64,000 nt of DNA from Rhodospirillales bacterium (GTDB lineage Bacteria > Pseudomonadota > Alphaproteobacteria > TMED109): contig JAPPED010000001.1 of the NCBI GenBank assembly GCA_028824295.1, positions 62,001 to 126,000 on the forward strand, given 5' to 3'. The position numbers and the translations under genes were made by a program. How positions within the stretch are numbered: the stretch's first letter is position 1; the number at the start of each line of letters is the position of its first letter. Below, piece by piece: positions 26,497-34,898 of this stretch. Below the pieces are notes generated by a model that worked only from the letters and a program-made list of their open reading frames with translations, made no database searches and had not been told where the DNA came from.

Positions 26497-27825
26497 CTAC
26501 AGCGGGATTCGGAACAGGGCGCGCAATCCCCCTGCAGGCGAGTCTGCTAGCTCGATTTCGCCGCCGTGACTTCGAGCAATGTCCCGGGCAATCGTGAGCC
26601 CAAGGCCCGTACCTCCAGACATCCTCCCGTTGTCGAGCTGCCGGAACGGTTTGAAGGCTTCTTCACGATGTTCGGCAGGAATGCCTGGTCCGTCGTCATC
26701 AATCACGATATGGGCACCGTCCTTTTGTTGCGTCAGGCTGACTTCCAGCAGATGCCCTTGCCGCAATGCATTTTCTACGAGATTGGTGATGGCCCGACGG
26801 ACTGCTCCTGCCCGAACCCGCGCACGTACTGGCTCGCACCGACTGAGTTCGATGCGGCCGCAACCATCGTCCAATCGCGCGACGACGTTGCGCAACAGTT
26901 CTGCCAGGTCGACGTTATCAGGGGCCTCCTCCCCTTCTCCCTGCGCAAATGCGAGATACGATTCAATCATGAATTCCATCTCGTCGAGATCGGCTTTCAT
27001 GCTGTTCCGGTCTTCGGTGTCACCCAGCAGTTCCAGCTGTAGACGAAGCCGTGTGACGAGAGTCCGCAAGTCGTGGCTTACGCCCGCCAGAAACTCGGTG
27101 CGTTGTTCGATTTGAGCCTGGATCCGGTCCCGCATTGTCAGGAATTCCTGTGCCACTCTCCGGACCTCCGTGGCACCTCGAACAACAAGGGGGGCGCGCG
27201 TATCTCCACGACCGAAGCGTTCAGCTGCTCTGGCAACAGCGCGAAGGGGAAGGACCTGTTGCCGCAAGAAATAGACGGCCAGCACGAACGCGAGAACCGA
27301 GCTCACGATCATCAGAGAGATAAAGATATTGGTCGTGGAACTCGACACATGCTCGATCGGCGCGACGACGGTCAGAACACCTGAAGGAAGCCCCACTTGT
27401 ACCTCCACAGCGTCATCATGCGATCGGGTGTCATACCGGTATGAATAATCGAGCCTTCTGCCGAGCATTCGTTCCAGCGCATAGTCCAGGTAGCTGTCAG
27501 CCGGGTGCAGGCGGCCCGAGTCCAACGTTACGCCGGGCTCGAAGTGAAGTCGGATGTTGAAAGCCTCTTGACTTTGGCTGATGACCGCGTGGGCCTGTTC
27601 GGGGGCATTGGCGATCTGTTTGCTGATCGAGTTGAGCTGATTGGCGAACTGGTATGCGAGCTGGCGCCCGACTTCCTCCCAGTGTTCTTCGTAAAAGATT
27701 GCCGCAAGGAGCAGTTGCAGGAGTACCAAGGGCACGGCGACGATGACAAGGGCCCGTCCAAAGAACCCTCGTGGCAGTACCCGCCGTACTTCCAGACTAG
27801 GCCGCTCAAATGGCAAGAGCTTCAT
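26497..27825 (-). CDS. EnvZ-like sensor histidine kinase
   Basis: A 442-residue inner-membrane sensor. One helix near residues 22-42 (ALVIVAVPLVLLQLLLAAIF) and another near 165-185 (FISLMIVSSVLAFVLAVYFL) frame a periplasmic domain. HAMP follows (VLPLRAVARAAERFG), then the dimerisation/phosphoacceptor helix with GVSHDLRTLVTRL, and an ATP-binding domain with N box NLVENALRQG, G1 DDDGPGIP and G2 GGTGLGLTIA. The H-box has Leu-Val where EnvZ-type kinases have Pro-Leu (HDLRTPLTR). Its start abuts the stop of the response regulator gene, and they form one signalling pair. The stimulus is unknown. Confidence 0.9.
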   Translation of the reverse strand: MKLLPFERPSLEVRRVLPRGFFGRALVIVAVPLVLLQLLLAAIFYEEHWEEVGRQLAYQFANQLNSISKQIANAPEQAHAVISQSQEAFNIRLHFEPGVTLDSGRLHPADSYLDYALERMLGRRLDYSYRYDTRSHDDAVEVQVGLPSGVLTVVAPIEHVSSSTTNIFISLMIVSSVLAFVLAVYFLRQQVLPLRAVARAAERFGRGDTRAPLVVRGATEVRRVAQEFLTMRDRIQAQIEQRTEFLAGVSHDLRTLVTRLRLQLELLGDTEDRNSMKADLDEMEFMIESYLAFAQGEGEEAPDNVDLAELLRNVVARLDDGCGRIELSRCEPVRARVRAGAVRRAITNLVENALRQGHLLEVSLTQQKDGAHIVIDDDGPGIPAEHREEAFKPFRQLDNGRMSGGTGLGLTIARDIARSHGGEIELADSPAGGLRALFRIPL

Positions 27826-28526
27826 CAGGGGCTCGCGCGAAGCGCATAACCGGTGCCACGAATTGAGATGATGTGACGAGCTGAGCGGGCGTTCTCACCG
27901 AGCTTCCGGCGAAGACGGTTAATGCAGACATCGACGCTCCGCTCCCCAAGTGAGCTCTCGTGCCCCAGTTTGTCGCGCCTTACCGGTTTGCCAAGGGCCC
28001 TGGCCAAATGCACCAGCACTTCACCCTCACGCGCGGTGAGCATGACCGGTCCCGAACGATTCCAAAGGCGACGGCGTTCAAGGTCAAAACGGTACTCGCC
28101 GAAATGCACCCATCCTGGAGGGGTGTCCGATTTGACGCGGCGCAGGAGGCTGGCGACACGTAACGAAAGCTCGTGCGGATCGAACGGCTTCCCCATGTAA
28201 TCGTCCGCTCCCGCTTCCAGTCCCTCTATCCGGTGCCTGGTTTCTTTCCGTGCGGTCAGAAACAGGATGGGCACGTTACCCATCGTCCGCAGCGAACGCG
28301 CGAAGGTGAGCCCGTCTTCGCCCGGCATGCTTACGTCAAGCACGATCAGGTCATAGGCTATTCCCTTCAGGCGTTCCTTTGCTTCGCTGGCATTTCGAGC
28401 GACATCAACGAGATACCCCTGCCCGGAAAGATACCGCTGCAAGAGATTTCGCAACCGAGAATCATCGTCAACGACAAGCAACCTGGAATCGATTGATCTG
28501 GTCTTGGCTTGCAGCGAACCACTCAC
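27825..28526 (-). CDS. OmpR/PhoB-family response regulator
   Basis: A 233-residue two-domain regulator. The receiver has the acidic pocket VVDDDSR, phosphoacceptor Asp in LIVLDVSMPGEDG, the Thr/Ser strand ILFLTARKE and the Lys in YMGKPFDPHEL. The C-terminal winged-helix DNA-binding domain spans about 135-230 (LTAREGEVLVHLA and VDVCINRLRRKLGEN). It starts with GTG at 28526, overlapping the marR stop (GTGA), and ends at the kinase start. It is the cognate partner of the EnvZ-like kinase by operon position. Confidence 0.92.
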   Translation of the reverse strand: MSGSLQAKTRSIDSRLLVVDDDSRLRNLLQRYLSGQGYLVDVARNASEAKERLKGIAYDLIVLDVSMPGEDGLTFARSLRTMGNVPILFLTARKETRHRIEGLEAGADDYMGKPFDPHELSLRVASLLRRVKSDTPPGWVHFGEYRFDLERRRLWNRSGPVMLTAREGEVLVHLARALGKPVRRDKLGHESSLGERSVDVCINRLRRKLGENARSARHIISIRGTGYALRASP

Positions 28527-28987
28527 AGCGTCGTTCCAATCCGTTCCCGGTCATCCGGCTCCATGAGCGCTTCGAGAAACGCATGAACCGCAGCGCTGCC
28601 GCTTGGGCCAGCATGCTGCAAGGCAGATTCAATTCGTGCTCGTTGCGCATGCAGCAAGGACAGCTCAAGTGCGCGCCCAGCGTCGGTTAGGGTCAGAATG
28701 CCCCGTCGTCCGTCAGTTGGATCCCGCCGCCGTTCGACCAGTCTTGCCTCCATGAGTTCGCGCAGCACCCTGGTCAGAGCCTGTTTGGTGATTCCTAGCG
28801 TCGCCAGCAACTCGTGCACGGGAATGCTTCCGGCCCGCTCAATGAAATAGAGCGCTCGATGGTGCGCGCGGCCGAGGCCGCGACTTGCCAGGACGCGATC
28901 CGCATCGCCGGTAAATGCGCGATAGCCGAAGAAAAGGCGTTCTGCGATTGCACGTGTAGCGGAGTCCGACATAAATGCGTCAGCCAT
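28523..28987 (-). CDS. MarR-family transcriptional regulator
   Basis: A 154-residue winged-helix dimer. The recognition region is HELLATLGITKQALTRVLRELMEARLVERRRDPTDGRR, the classic MarR helix-turn-helix and wing with the DxRxxR-like DPTDGRRG signature (split: HELLATLGITKQALTRVL). It can start at ATG 28987 or 28972. It is the first gene of a marR-ompR-envZ-like operon and divergent from ilvE. In alphaproteobacteria this order recurs. The effector is unknown. Confidence 0.9.
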   Translation of the reverse strand: MADAFMSDSATRAIAERLFFGYRAFTGDADRVLASRGLGRAHHRALYFIERAGSIPVHELLATLGITKQALTRVLRELMEARLVERRRDPTDGRRGILTLTDAGRALELSLLHAQRARIESALQHAGPSGSAAVHAFLEALMEPDDRERIGTTL

Positions 28988-29065
28988 GTTGACGTTTCTA
29001 GCGGTAAGGTACTACGATGCGGTCCTTTCCGGAACGGTACCAGCGGTTCCTGTGGGGCACCTCCC

Positions 29066-29935
29066 ATGATTGAAGATTATGGCCGACTGCCCGGACAGCT
29101 CTGGCTCGACGGCAAACTGCTGCCTTGGGGTGACGCGCAGCTTCACGTGCTCAGCCACGCCTTGCATTACGCCAGTTCCGTGTTTGAAGGCGAGAGGGCT
29201 TACGGCGGGAAAATCTTTAAGGAGCAGGAGCACACGGATCGCTTGATCCACTCCGCCACCACACTGGGGATGGAGTTCCCCTGCTCTGGAGAGGAACTCA
29301 GCCAGGCCCGGCACGCTGTGCTTGAGGCCAACGGAATCGTCGATGGGTACGTCCGGCCGGTGGTGTGGCGCGGCAGTGAAATGATGGGGATTTCAGCCCA
29401 ACGCAACACCATCCATATCGCAGTGGCTGCATGGGAATGGCCGTCCTATTTCTCGCCGGAAGCCCGTTTGAAGGGGATCCGCTTGGCGCTTGCTGACTGG
29501 CGGCGTCCGTCCCCCGAAACCGCGCCCGTAAACACAAAGGCCGCCGGGCTCTACATGACGTGTACGCTTGCCAAGCACGCCGCCGAGCGTGACGGCTACG
29601 ACGACGCACTGATGCTTGATCATCGGGGGCGGGTTGCGGAAACCACGGGCGCCAACATTTTTTTTGTGCGGGATGGTGTCATTCACACACCGGTGCCGGA
29701 CTGCTTTTTGGATGGAATTACCCGTCGCACGGCTATCGGGATCGCCAAGGCAAATGGAATCGAGGTAATCGAGGAAGTGATCATGCCCGAAGAAATCAGT
29801 CGGGCGGAGGAGGTTTTTGTGACCGGTACTGCAGCCGAGGTCACGCCGGTGTCAGTAATCGGCGAGCACACCTACAAGCCGGGCAAAATCTGCCGGCTGA
29901 TGATTGAAGAGTATGCCAAGCTGACATGCGGCTGA
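29066..29935 (+). CDS. ilvE: Branched-chain amino acid aminotransferase
   Basis: A 289-residue fold-type IV PLP enzyme that transaminates Leu, Ile and Val with 2-oxoglutarate. The catalytic Lys is in the region PVNTKAAGLYMTCTLAKH. The N-terminal LHYASSVFEGERAYGGKIF and the later AETTGANIFFV plus DGITRRTAIGIA are IlvE/D-aminotransferase hallmarks. The ATG at 29066 fits the family N-terminus (MIEDYGRLPGQLWLDG); the frame is open further upstream but that part overlaps marR. It ends convergent with moaE. D-amino acid aminotransferase is the less likely alternative. Confidence 0.9.
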   Translation: MIEDYGRLPGQLWLDGKLLPWGDAQLHVLSHALHYASSVFEGERAYGGKIFKEQEHTDRLIHSATTLGMEFPCSGEELSQARHAVLEANGIVDGYVRPVVWRGSEMMGISAQRNTIHIAVAAWEWPSYFSPEARLKGIRLALADWRRPSPETAPVNTKAAGLYMTCTLAKHAAERDGYDDALMLDHRGRVAETTGANIFFVRDGVIHTPVPDCFLDGITRRTAIGIAKANGIEVIEEVIMPEEISRAEEVFVTGTAAEVTPVSVIGEHTYKPGKICRLMIEEYAKLTCG

Positions 29936-29961
29936 CTTCGAAGACGGCCGATCGAATGGTA

Positions 29962-30429
29962 TCAGCTGATTGACGGTTCAACCTGCCACTTCGCCGCAGC
30001 GACGTCGTCTCGAGCCTGGGCCTGCACCCAACGTTCACCATCCTCGGTTTCTTCGCGTTTCCAGAAAGGAGCCTTGGTCTTCAGCCAGTCGATCAGAAAC
30101 TGGCAACTCTCCAGGGCTGCCTGCCGGTGGCGAGCGGCCGTTACCACGAGCACGATGCGGTCCCCAGGTACCATGCGACCGTATCGGTGGACGATGAGAC
30201 TCGCGCACAGGTCCCAGCGCTGGTTCGCCTCCTGTTCGATGGCCGCGAGCATGCGCTCAGTCATGCCGGGGTAGTGCTCCAGGGTCATCGCCCGCAGCGC
30301 TGGACCGTTCTCGGGATCGTCCCGGACCACTCCGATAAAGCTCGCCACGCCGCCGATTGCGGTGTGCCCATCCAACAGTTGGTCGATTTCAGCCCCCGGT
30401 TCGAAATCGCCGCCCTGAACACGAATCAC
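29962..30429 (-). CDS. moaE: Molybdopterin synthase catalytic subunit
   Basis: A 155-residue large subunit of molybdopterin synthase, which inserts sulfur from MoaD into cyclic pyranopterin. Family signatures are GGVASFIGVVRDD, LEHYPGMTERML, LIVHRYGRMVPGD and the catalytic-loop KTKAPFWKRE, with the conserved lysines. It is encoded four bases after moaD. The genes supply the cofactor used by the formate dehydrogenase and IorAB-like enzymes of this window. Confidence 0.94.
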   Translation of the reverse strand: MIRVQGGDFEPGAEIDQLLDGHTAIGGVASFIGVVRDDPENGPALRAMTLEHYPGMTERMLAAIEQEANQRWDLCASLIVHRYGRMVPGDRIVLVVTAARHRQAALESCQFLIDWLKTKAPFWKREETEDGERWVQAQARDDVAAAKWQVEPSIS

Positions 30430-30433
30430 TACA

Positions 30434-30685
30434 TCATCCCCCGGTCATGGGCGGGAAGAAAGCTACTTCATCACCCGTGGCTATCGGATGGGCAAACGAG
30501 ACGTGCTCGTGATTGACAGCTGCCCGGAGGACTTCGCTGTCCCGGAACGCTTCAGCATGTTCCTTGCTTTGGGTGGCAAGCCACAGCGCGAGCTCGCCCA
30601 CCGTGGTCACCGTGTCCGGTGGATTCACGTGCTCCCGGGCCGTCCCAACGCGGTCACGCACCCACGCGAAATAGAGTACTTCCAC
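30434..30685 (-). CDS. moaD: Molybdopterin synthase sulfur-carrier subunit
   Basis: An 83-residue beta-grasp protein ending in the required Gly-Gly (FFPPMTGG), which carries the thiocarboxylate. The family N-terminus VEVLYFAWVRDRVG starts at a GTG at 30685. A longer frame opens at 30739 but would overlap the pirin gene by 44 bases and adds residues without homology. The ribosome-binding site before the GTG is weak. Confidence 0.88.
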   Translation of the reverse strand: MEVLYFAWVRDRVGTAREHVNPPDTVTTVGELALWLATQSKEHAEAFRDSEVLRAAVNHEHVSFAHPIATGDEVAFFPPMTGG

Positions 30686-30695
30686 GGAACGCGCT

Positions 30696-31571
30696 CTAGC
30701 CTGCCAGTCGGCCACGGCGAAAATCTTCTTGGGCAGCATGAACTTCCGACAGCGTGTTCATAACAAACCCGCCGCTGCGCGCAACCGTCTCACGAAGCGG
30801 TCGTCCGGAGACTAACAGGAACCGGGCTCCGTCTGCTCCTGCTGACACGCGAAGCTCCGTACCGTGGGAAAGTACCGCGAACGTCTCGCCGCCGAGTGGA
30901 TGCACGCTCAGATCGTCGCCAGGAAACTCGAGTGAACCATTGATCATGTAGATGAACGCGTTGTGATCACTCGGGACTGGTTCCACGACCGCAGCCCCAG
31001 CGCCCAAGTCAAAGTCAAAGTAGCGTGGTTCGGTCAGCGGCTGGCGGACCGGTCCGGTGGTACCCCTCCCCGTTGTGCCCGCAATCACCTTGACCGTTAC
31101 TTGACTCCCTCTTTCTTCAACCGGGATTTCATCAGAGTCAAACTCTTGGTAACTGGCATCTGTCATCTTGTGGGATCTCGGCAGATTTACCCAGAGTTGA
31201 AAGCCGGCCACCGAACCTGCGGTGGTTTCCGGCATTTCCGAATGCACCACGCCGCGGCCAGCGGTCATCCACTGCACGCCCCCGGACTGCAACAAGCTTT
31301 CGTGTCCAGCGCTGTCGACGTGCCGGATCTGGCCCGCGAGCAAGTACGTTACGGTCTCGAACCCACGATGCGGATGCGGCGGAACCCCCGCACTCCGGCC
31401 CTCTTGAGGGTTCACTGAGAACACATCTAGCAGCAGGAACGGGTCGACCATGTCGAGTTCCGGAACGCCGATCAGGCGTCTGACTTCAATCCCGTCGCCC
31501 TCGGTTTCGGCGCGACCAGAGAACACGGTGCGCGGGATGCGGTACTTGGGCGTAACTCGTTCCAGCATCAT
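30696..31571 (-). CDS. Pirin family protein
   Basis: A 291-residue bicupin. The N-terminal metal-binding motif is PPHPHRGFETVTYLL, with further ligands in RGVVHSEMPE. The second cupin is degenerate (YMINGSLEFPGDD). Family members act as quercetinases or as redox-sensitive regulators, and the role cannot be told from sequence. It sits between pgsA and moaD, genes that are adjacent in many alphaproteobacteria, with its stop only 10 bases before moaD. Confidence 0.9.
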   Translation of the reverse strand: MMLERVTPKYRIPRTVFSGRAETEGDGIEVRRLIGVPELDMVDPFLLLDVFSVNPQEGRSAGVPPHPHRGFETVTYLLAGQIRHVDSAGHESLLQSGGVQWMTAGRGVVHSEMPETTAGSVAGFQLWVNLPRSHKMTDASYQEFDSDEIPVEERGSQVTVKVIAGTTGRGTTGPVRQPLTEPRYFDFDLGAGAAVVEPVPSDHNAFIYMINGSLEFPGDDLSVHPLGGETFAVLSHGTELRVSAGADGARFLLVSGRPLRETVARSGGFVMNTLSEVHAAQEDFRRGRLAG

Positions 31572-31714
31572 TCCTCGCGATGGCCAGTTGCGATGGCGTC
31601 AAGGCTAGGGACCGCGTGCTTTTCATGGTTTGCAGAAGTGCGGACTTGCGCGCTCCAGCATTCTAGAAGGCGGTCCAATGGGATCCCAATGCTCGTGTGG
31701 CGCAGGCGCGGGCG

Positions 31715-32278
31715 TCAAGTCCGATCCGAGTTCAGGGCACGGACGAAGCGCAATGTGTAGAGACTGCCACTCCAGATGCTAAGTGCAACGCTGCTCCACA
31801 GGAGCCCCAATCCGGCGGTGATAAGCCATTCGGCCGTCGCTATGGCCGGCGCCAGCAAAATCGTGCTCAGGGCAAGAAACTGCAATGCTGTCTTGGCTTT
31901 GGCAACCGGTGAGACCGCCAAGGCTCCCCTGCCCTCTTCCATTTGCCGCAAGCCGCCCACCAGGAAGTCGCGGGCAATCAAGACTGCTGCGGCCAGCGCC
32001 GGAACGCGTCCATCTGCAGCCAGCATGATCAGTGCCGCGGCATGCATGACCTTGTCCGCAACCGGATCTAGGATCGCCCCGAGCTCGGTCACCATGTTCA
32101 GGCGTCGGGCGATCCATCCATCCAGTGCATCACTGATGCCTGCGATGACGAATATGCTGCCGGCTCCCCAAATCCCCCAGGGCCCAGGCAGATAGAAGCA
32201 CGCAACGAAAGGGACTACCAGCACGATACGTGCACAGGTCACGAGCAGGGCCGCATTCAACGTGTTGGCTTCAGACAT
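31715..32278 (-). CDS. pgsA: CDP-diacylglycerol-glycerol-3-phosphate 3-phosphatidyltransferase
   Basis: A 187-residue membrane enzyme making phosphatidylglycerol phosphate. The CDP-alcohol phosphotransferase motif is complete: D-A-L-D-G-W-I-A-R followed by G-A-I-L-D-P-V-A-D. Several hydrophobic helices follow. ATG 32278 overlaps the last codons of uvrC by eight bases, so translation is coupled; the frame is open to 32320 but the extra residues lie within uvrC. The order uvrC-pgsA is common in proteobacteria. Confidence 0.93.
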   Translation of the reverse strand: MSEANTLNAALLVTCARIVLVVPFVACFYLPGPWGIWGAGSIFVIAGISDALDGWIARRLNMVTELGAILDPVADKVMHAAALIMLAADGRVPALAAAVLIARDFLVGGLRQMEEGRGALAVSPVAKAKTALQFLALSTILLAPAIATAEWLITAGLGLLWSSVALSIWSGSLYTLRFVRALNSDRT

Positions 32279-34196
32279 CGCTAGAGAAATGATCGTGGAT
32301 GGTGCGGGCCACTGTTGCACTGATGCCTTCTACCTGCAGCAATTCGGCGAATGTCGCATCTCGAATTGCCCGAAGCGAGCCGAAATGCAAGATCAGCGCC
32401 CGCTTGCGGCGCGGCCCGATACCTGGCAATTGATCCAGCTCCGACTGGATTCCGGCGCGCAGCCGGCGAGCACGATGTCCTTCGATCGCGAACCGATGCG
32501 CTTCGTCGCGAAGTCGCTGCAGGAAATACAGTACCGGGTCATCCGTGGCTAGCGAGATCGGGCGCTCAAAACCAGCGTAGAAGAGCTCCCGTCCTGCATT
32601 GCGGTCCGGCCCCTTGGCAACGCCGACGACCGCAGGCCCGCGGCTTCCGACTTCTGCCAACGCCCCGACCGCGGCACTGCGATGACCTGCGCCTCCGTCA
32701 ATCAGAACGAGGTCCGGCCATTGGCCCTTGCTCCGGTCTGGATCCTCGCGCTGGAGCCTCTTAAAGCGCCTCAGCAGTACTTCCCTCATCATCGCGTAGT
32801 CATCACTTGGGTCGGCATTTCGGACATTGAACCGGCGATAGGAGGCTTTCGCAAAGCCATCCGGTCCGGCGACGATCATTGCGCCCACCGGGTGCGTTCC
32901 CTGCAGATGACTGTTGTCGAAGACCTCAACGCGGCGTGGTGCGTGCGGCAAACCGAAAACCTCCACCAAGGCATCCAGCAGTTCCAGCTGATTGGAACGT
33001 TCGGAGATGCGGCGAGCCAATGCGGCTTTCGCGTTGTCTTCGCCGGCGCGCACTGCCTGTCGTTTATCGCCTCGTTGCGGGACAAGGATTGCAACACGCC
33101 GCCCCACCTTGATGGAAAGCGCCTCTGCCAACAGTTCCATGTCCGGAACCTTGTCGTTGAGCAGCAGGGTCTTCGGCGGTGCCTGGGTGTCATAAAACTG
33201 TGAAATGAAGGCCCCCAGCACCGTGGCAGGAGGAATCTCCTTGCCATGCATCGGGAAATGCGTGCGATTGCCAAAGTTGCTGCCGCCGCGGAAAAAGAAC
33301 ACTTGGACGGCAATCTGCCCGCCCTGTTCTGCAACGGCGAAAACGTCCGCATCGCCCACATGTTGCAAATCGCCGCCGCGAGCAGTCTGAATCGTATTCA
33401 ATGCCTGGATCCGATCTCGCAGGACCGCGGCACGTTCGAACTCTAGATCGGCACTGGCACGATCCATTGCGGAGCGTAGGGATGCCTGAACTTCCTTACC
33501 GCCGCCGCCCAGGAAACGCCTCAGCTGTTCGACGAAGCCGGCATACTCGGAATCTCCCACCCTCCCGACGCAAGGGGCGGAACAGCGGCGGATCTGATAT
33601 TGGAGACAGGGTCGGTCACGCGCCTCAAATTCCCTATCGGTACAAGTGCGCAACGGAAAGGCGCGCTGGAGGGCGTTCAAGGTTACGTTGACAGCTCGGA
33701 CAGAGGCAAATGGCCCGAAATAGTGTCCGTCCCTTCGCTTGCGTCCTCGATGTTTCAGGAGTTGCGGCCATGCGTGATCTGTACGAAGGTGGATGTAAGG
33801 ATAAGATTTGTCATCCCGCAAGAGGATGTTGTATCGAGGCCGAAGCTTCTTGATTCGATTGGCCTCTAGCAATAACGCCTCGGCTTCGTGTTCCGTCACT
33901 GTGAACTCGATATGTCTGACCTGTGCGATCATCCGCCGAAGACGGATCGGCAAACGCTGGACTGACGAGTACGTAGCCACCCGGTTCCGCAGCACACGTG
34001 CCTTCCCCACGTACAGCACTTCCCGGTCTGCCGCTTCCATCTGGTAGACGCCGGGTCGGGCGGGGAGTGAGCGCGCCGCGGCGCGCACCACTTCCGCTCC
34101 GATCTGCAGGTCGCTTTGCCCGCTTCCATTCGGGCTGGCGTCAGATGGACCGGATGGATTCAAGTGTTTCAAAGGACCAGGTGTTCGCGGTTCCAT
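32271..34196 (-). CDS. uvrC: UvrABC excinuclease subunit C
   Basis: A 641-residue nucleotide-excision repair endonuclease. The N-terminal GIY-YIG nuclease has RPGVYQMEAADREVLYVGKA. UVR (UvrB-binding) residues are near 220-255. The RNase H-like 5' nuclease includes EVFDNSHLQGTHPVGAMIV and LVLIDGGAGH. A helix-hairpin-helix pair closes the protein (QLPGIGPRRKRALILHFGSL). It cuts on both sides of the lesion after UvrB loading. uvrB is 1.5 kb upstream on the same strand. Confidence 0.95.
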   Translation of the reverse strand: MEPRTPGPLKHLNPSGPSDASPNGSGQSDLQIGAEVVRAAARSLPARPGVYQMEAADREVLYVGKARVLRNRVATYSSVQRLPIRLRRMIAQVRHIEFTVTEHEAEALLLEANRIKKLRPRYNILLRDDKSYPYIHLRTDHAWPQLLKHRGRKRRDGHYFGPFASVRAVNVTLNALQRAFPLRTCTDREFEARDRPCLQYQIRRCSAPCVGRVGDSEYAGFVEQLRRFLGGGGKEVQASLRSAMDRASADLEFERAAVLRDRIQALNTIQTARGGDLQHVGDADVFAVAEQGGQIAVQVFFFRGGSNFGNRTHFPMHGKEIPPATVLGAFISQFYDTQAPPKTLLLNDKVPDMELLAEALSIKVGRRVAILVPQRGDKRQAVRAGEDNAKAALARRISERSNQLELLDALVEVFGLPHAPRRVEVFDNSHLQGTHPVGAMIVAGPDGFAKASYRRFNVRNADPSDDYAMMREVLLRRFKRLQREDPDRSKGQWPDLVLIDGGAGHRSAAVGALAEVGSRGPAVVGVAKGPDRNAGRELFYAGFERPISLATDDPVLYFLQRLRDEAHRFAIEGHRARRLRAGIQSELDQLPGIGPRRKRALILHFGSLRAIRDATFAELLQVEGISATVARTIHDHFSSDV

Positions 34197-34532
34197 GCCT
34201 GACTTTGACTTGCCGAAAGCGAGCGATCAACCGCTCCCCTCGATTTAATGCTGAACTGGTATTGTGGAAAACCCTGTGGAAAAACTCACCGTGGCCCGCT
34301 CAATCGCTTGTGTCTAATGGATAAACTGCTTGGAAAGCGCGATTCTCAAGTACGCTCATGAGATTCTAACTGATTGAATTACAAAACTTATCCGCTATTC
34401 CCAATTCTCCATCAAGCTGCGACTGCCGAATTGGTGTCTCCGGTTGGTCAGTCGCAGCACGAAACATACTTCTTGTGAATAAAACGCCTGCAACTACAGG
34501 TTGGTAGCGCTTGCATCTTGGACGATGAGCCT
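34197..34532. other. AT-rich intergenic region with DnaA-box-like 9-mers
   Basis: This 336-base gap between folB and uvrC is much richer in A+T than its surroundings. TGTGGAAAA occurs at 34263-34271 and 34275-34283, and TGTGAATAA at 34474-34482; each differs by one base from the DnaA box TGTGGATAA. It also must hold the uvrC promoter. All flanking genes point the same way, which does not favour a replication origin. Confidence 0.4.
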
Positions 34533-34898
34533 TCAACGAGTCTGCCGTACCCTTACCCCCAACGCGGCTGCATTGGGGAGCACGTCCGGTTTTAGCACCG
34601 TGACATTGACGCTGACTGCTCCGTCAAAACTGAGGCAGCAGGTGGCGACACGGTCGGCAAGTGTCTCGACCAACTGGATATGGCCGGCTGCCGCCAGGCG
34701 TCGGATGGCCGCTACCACGTCCTCGTAACTGACGACCTGTTTGAGGTCGTCACCATGTCGATTGGGTTTGACCTCCAGCTCGACGTCAACAAGGACACGC
34801 TGCACGCTGCTGCGTTCGTGCCGATGAACGCCAATCAGGCATTCGACTTCCAAACCCTGAACAAGAAGTGTGCGGGAATCAGCCACGGACCGGCTCAT
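34533..34898 (-). CDS. folB: Dihydroneopterin aldolase
   Basis: A 121-residue tunnel-fold enzyme of folate synthesis that cleaves 7,8-dihydroneopterin to 6-hydroxymethyl-dihydropterin. Family signatures are LLVQGLEVECLIGVHRHER, the active-site region VSYEDVVAAIR and the Glu in LVETLADRVA. The start is ATG 34898; an ATG at 34922 adds eight residues. Both lie within the end of the upstream reductase gene, so the two genes overlap. Placement with a FolM-like reductase strengthens the assignment. Confidence 0.9.
   Translation of the reverse strand: MSRSVADSRTLLVQGLEVECLIGVHRHERSSVQRVLVDVELEVKPNRHGDDLKQVVSYEDVVAAIRRLAAAGHIQLVETLADRVATCCLSFDGAVSVNVTVLKPDVLPNAAALGVRVRQTR

Noticed and set aside
34197-34532. 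Chromosomal replication origin
   Set aside because: Only three imperfect DnaA boxes, no dnaA, parAB, gidA or hemE nearby and genes on both sides point the same way. Kept only as a low-interest observation.
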